This document shows positions 60,239 through 64,000 of a stretch of DNA of 64,000 bases, piece by piece. Both the position numbers and the translations under genes were made by a program. Source of the DNA: Cryptomeria japonica (taxonomy: Eukaryota > Streptophyta > Pinopsida > Cupressales > Cupressaceae); the NCBI RefSeq assembly GCF_030272615.1, contig NC_081410.1, positions 227,512,915 through 227,576,914 of the forward strand, given 5' to 3'. Positions within the stretch are counted from its first letter, which is position 1. Every line of letters starts with the position of its first letter. The notes below the pieces were generated by a model. It was not told the DNA's origin. It searched no databases and saw only the letters and a program-made list of their open reading frames with translations.

Positions 60239-62075
60239 TAGGGTTTTTATTCATTCGCTACTATGAAAGGGAATGTGTTAAATGTAAAGATGATACAAGG
60301 CTACAATGAAGATGTAAACAAAAGTGACTAAACAATAATAATAGTCAATTGGATAGTAACAAAATTGAAGCAACAAGTACAAATCTAAGATTAAAATTCT
60401 GGTATGCACCTAAGATGGAAAACTGGGCCTAATCTGGTATGCCCTTGTCTTAGAGATAGAAATGAGCTGCAAATTGGGAATTGGAATTTTGAGTCTATCT
60501 GAGTAGTGCCTATAGAAACTAAAGCCAAACTAGGAGGATCAGGGAATGGAGCACCCTAGCATGGGGGCTTTACTAATAAGGCAATATTATATCATGTGCA
60601 TTCATATTGGGGGGTTTAATATCCCAAAAATGAGGGTACAATATATTGCCTATCTATGAAAATAGGGGTGTTTTTAATTTGAGCTATGAAAAAATACAAT
60701 ATTTGGCGAAAATAGGGAGGCTTTTAATTCAGGCTGTCTATTGGGAGGGGGTAACAAAAAAGGAGTTTAGGGCAATATTTTTTTTAAATAGGGGGATTCT
60801 TTAGTATGCAATGAACGCACATGATATAACTCAGGTTCACTAAGTGAAGCCCCCGTGCACCCTGGTCCTGGAGGACTAGGGCATGGGACACTCTGGTCCC
60901 TGAAATTTAGGACCAATTTTTGACAAAGAACCTATACCCATTAACTGAGACTTCCCAAAAATTGTCTGCTTTGATGGAAACCTATAACTACACCTGCAAT
61001 CTAAAAAATGGTGTATGTATGGCTATATAGGGTTTTTCCTTAATCAAACCCCTTGTTTTGGTGATTTCCACCTCCACAAATAGTTGATATTCTAATTGAA
61101 AATGTGTGTTTTCTCTTGAATCTTTTGTGTTTGTAAAATCGCTACGAGCTAAATGTAAACTAGAGTTCTACCTTGTGTTTTTAAGAAAACCCTAAATGCT
61201 TGTGGTGAAAATGCTTTAAATCACAATTGTAATGCAAATCTAAGACAATAATGCAAATTTAAAAAATAATGTGATGTAGATCTGAAACTCAACATAGAAA
61301 CATAAAAACAACATGAAATCATACCAAATCCTAATGAAGAGATCCAAGCCAATCAACAGCCAGTGATTTCCTTATCATTCTTCAATATCTCCTAAAGCTT
61401 TCATAATTGATGAAAATGTTGATTGAAGACTTGATTGATGGATGAAGAGCTTGGTCCGACTAATCCCTCATTCCTTCTTCAGTTATAGATTTGAAACTTC
61501 ACAAAACAACAACACTTTTACTTCACAAGGATCTCCTTTCAATTTACTAGATCATTATCCTCAAGTGATGGAAAGAAACACCATATATATGAAACCCTAA
61601 TTTTAAATTTTATAAAAGGGTGACTTAGAATTGATGAAATTTGACACCATGCAGGACTTGAATAAGGTAAGACTACCAAATTAAGCTCTCAAAATTTGGG
61701 GAACCCGATAGTATACTACCTAGTCCGACCAACTGTTTTCCAATTTTCTAGGGATGCGAGCTATCGTGATTGTAATGCTAAATCCGACATGGAGGCATAA
61801 ATTAAGATGTGTAGATGTGTGAAATATATCTTGAAGATTGAGATTAGGGTATGATTAGGATTAACTCTTGTTTAAATAAAAAGGGGCACACCTAGAATCA
61901 AGGGCCCAATTTTATGATGTGTAAATTGATGAGAGTACTTAGGTTTAATTAGATTAAGAATTAAATGCCTAAAGAATTCATATAATGCAAAATGAAATGG
62001 GACACACTAAGGCAGGTGCTAACCTAAGCATGGATTGGACAACCTAATTAAGGGTGTATAATTTACGATGCTACA

Positions 62076-62092
62076 TTTAGCCCCCACTTTAG
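62076..62092 (-). other. E2 polypurine tract
   Basis: TTTAGCCCCCACTTTAG on the plus strand, identical to E1 at 914-930 and in the same position next to the LTR. It places the E2 interior to the right. Confidence 0.8.
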
Positions 62093-63073
62093 TGGTCACA
62101 TGAGACTACGTGCATATGCAAGCTAAATTAGAAAAAGGTAAACATTCGTGGGAAAAAGGATATGTCCATAAGATGTCGAACGAAGCCCCCAACATTATCT
62201 GTAGTACAATGTTAGGAACCACAATCTAAAAAACCATATTGTTAGTTAAAACCACAAAATCACCTAAAATTCTTACTAAGAATGATGAAAATTGAGGCTA
62301 GCTATATGCCCCACTTTTTTGGCTTGCTAATTAGTATGTTGAAACAAGGTATCATGTTTACCACTTCAAATTGTGAAGGAAAATTGGTGACAAATGCACA
62401 CAACAAGATTTGATACAAGATCAAAACTGATGCAAAATCATTTGGTAATAAAGAGAACTAAAACATGATTCCAATGCAACTGACGGGTTGAGAATCGGAG
62501 CTCTCTAGCTCAAAATATGAAAGATTGAGTATAAAAGTAGAATTAGGGTTTTTTAAAAGAATTACCTTTTTAAATAATAAAAATAACACTATTTCTTTGT
62601 CCTATTCACCTTTTTGTCTTGTAGTGTAGAGGAGGAGCCCACAGAGTAGAAAATGTCACGTCGACGACCCGAAGTTCCTACCTTGATGGAGAATCTAAGG
62701 CAGTTGGTCCTAAGGACATCCCACTAGACAAGGTAGGCCCACCAATTTGCACCTTGTTGATTTTGTTGTGTTTTGATTGGTAGTTAGTTGTCAAAATCTT
62801 AATTTTGACATGGGCCACCCAAAAGTGACCCAAAATGGGTGTCATGGTCCCATTTGGGCTCCATGGTCCCCTAGGGGCGCCATGGTCCTAGAAAAGGGGC
62901 ACTAGGTGGCACTCATGGGGTTAGGATAGATTTTGATGATGAGTATGCTAATACATGATGTTTGATTCTTGTCGAAGCTACCATATTTATAGGAGCATAC
63001 GTTGAGCCATATATACAATCATCTGCATAGTCAAATCCCTCACATGTCATTAGAGGATCAAAGACTTCTCTAG
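62093..63073. other. E2 interior, unassigned
   Basis: No gag or pol seen. Includes a short plus-strand frame MSRRRPEVPTLMENLRQ at about 62653 after a TTTTTGTCTTGTAG that resembles a 3' splice site, possibly the first exon of the PMD remnant (weak). A 19-bp tandem repeat lies at 62843-62899. Confidence 0.4.
62843..62899. repeat. Three-copy 19-bp tandem repeat with CATGGTCC core
   Basis: CATGGTCC starts at 62843, 62862 and 62881, exactly 19 bp apart; the rest of the unit is only partly conserved. The same core is in the E1 LTRs (near 735 and 7363). Confidence 0.75.
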
Positions 63074-63480
63074 GTAGCTGGGCTATGGTGGGTATGTTGC
63101 ATTCCAATGATCAAATTTCACGGGTCAATGCTTATGGCCTTGATGGAGAGATGGGATCCTGATACATTAACATTCGTCCTTCCTATCGAGAATATGACAA
63201 TGATGTTAGATGATGTATACCACATCCTACAATTACCAAGGAGAGGGAGTACTGTAAGATATGAGTCACCTCGATCATGAGCAGAGATGAGGAGGGATCA
63301 GATATATTGTGTTGGGAGAGCTCCACCTAAAGAGACAAGAGGTCAGATATTTATCCAATGACTACTACATCTAACAAGTATTGTCCCATTGTTGAAGAGA
63401 TTGATGATAGCCATAGTGGCATTGGTTGTATGTCTAGATGGTTGAGGCAGTCACATGCATGGAGGACTAGCACTAATTAA
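63074..63480 (+). pseudogene. Plant mobile domain (PMD, aminotransferase-like) remnant
   Basis: The plus-strand frame reads VAGLWWVCCIPMIKFHGSML, then ALMERWDPDTLTFVLPIENM and TMMLDDVYHILQLP, matching the N-terminal part of the plant mobile domain family (typical ALVERWRPETHTFHLP...VTLxDVxxLLGLP). PMD proteins are found in plant transposons and in a few host gene-silencing factors. In-frame TGA stops follow at about 63262, 63361 and 63445, so it is not functional. It lies antisense to E2, between its polypurine tract and the rest of its interior, so it may be a captured antisense ORF or an unrelated older insertion. Confidence 0.7.
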
Positions 63481-64000
63481 CCTTAATTGAAATAGAAATT
63501 AAACTGTAACTAAATTAGAAGAGCTTTCCTTTTGAAATGCTTGAATGTAGATGACTATACCCTCAATAGGTGATGCAATGCTCTTAGGATAAGTCTTCCA
63601 CGTGTTGATGAAATAACATGATAAATCACATATAATCCATCATGAAATCACAGATAAAACATAAACTAAAGATGCCTTGATGTAATTTTCCGCTCCTTGA
63701 ATCAGATCTACTCTTGAGGAAGAAGAATTGCTCTTAAATTGATGATAATGTTAGCATAAGATTAGATTATTAAAATGAATTGAGAAGGATGCATTATATA
63801 GGGATTTAATAATTAAAATCATAATTAAGATGAGTTAGAATTGATATATTTTGACATTGAGCGAGATTTGAATCAGAAAAGACTGCCAAATTATCCTCCT
63901 AAAATTTAGGGGAAAAAGTGTAGGACTGGGTAGTAGAGATTTTCTCTAGTCTCGACAATATTTTTCTGACTTTCGGGGAATGAAAGATAATGGGAATCTA
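63481..64000. other. Unassigned, weak similarity to the E2 LTR
   Basis: 63840-64000 resembles 61620-61790 (GAATTGATATATTTTGACA against GAATTGATGAAATTTGACA; then AAAATTTAGGGG and a fragment ending in a TTTCGGGGAATG-like sequence). It may be part of another family member running off the window. Confidence 0.35.

Larger units (their letters stand above)
53190..62075 (-). repeat. E2 3' LTR, related to E1, split by A2
   Basis: The right edge is clear: TTTACGATGCTACA followed by the same TTTAGCCCCCACTTTAG tract as E1. The body at 60234-62075 shares with the E1 LTR the GTGCACCCTGGTCCTGG segment near 60855 and AATCAAACCCCTTGTTTTGG near 61040. The left edge at 53190 (TGTTTTGGGTGAAAATAGA) is tentative, from its likeness to the E1 start TGTAAAGCGGAAAATCGA. 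Without A2 the LTR is about 2 kb. No ORF within it is supported. Confidence 0.6.

Overview
The window looks like intergenic DNA from a large, transposon-rich seed-plant genome, possibly a gymnosperm (low confidence on the lineage). It is A/T-rich, has no intact host gene, and almost all of it can be assigned to LTR retrotransposons nested in one another. Every coding region except one is broken by stop codons. Plant signatures include Ty3/gypsy chromovirus and Tat/Athila-type proteins, Ty1/copia proteins, initiator-Met tRNA primer sites, a hAT-type transposase relative, a decayed PPR gene and a plant mobile domain fragment.

Layout. 1-7542: a minus-strand LTR element (E1) with 1.19-kb LTRs, a primer site matching tRNA-Trp, and one intact 1157-codon Gag-protease-like ORF but no reverse transcriptase or integrase. 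7543-10511: a hAT-like transposase pseudogene, one 910-codon frame with four in-frame stops and no frameshift. 10512-12775: spacer with a 42-bp tandem repeat, then a solo LTR. 12776-19651: a decayed chromovirus pol followed by its 4.0-kb LTR. 19652-33500: a minus-strand copia element, split in its protease region by a solo copy of the same large LTR (21264-31561), which is itself split by element A1 (22914-29686). 33501-44974: a decayed Tat/Athila-type gypsy split by a complete chromovirus (34843-42678). 44975-53189: a third large solo LTR (46216-50351, with long TA/TG microsatellites) beside a PPR pseudogene. 53190-64000: a relative of E1 whose 3' LTR is split by element A2 (53322-60233), followed by its polypurine tract and a plant mobile domain pseudogene in antisense.

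The most novel content is the A family (A1 and A2). Both copies have LTRs, an initiator-Met type primer site and polypurine tract, a coiled-coil plus multi-CCHC ORF1, and a second ORF of about 1050 codons that I cannot assign to any known family. They carry no pol. ORF2 begins and ends at homologous points in both copies. Target-site duplications support the nesting order: aatag/aatag for A1, gtaca/ataca for the solo LTR in copia, caatc/caatc for the chromovirus, actta/acttc for A2, and tgatc/tgatt for the third large LTR. Removing two of these inserts in silico restores uninterrupted reading across the junction.
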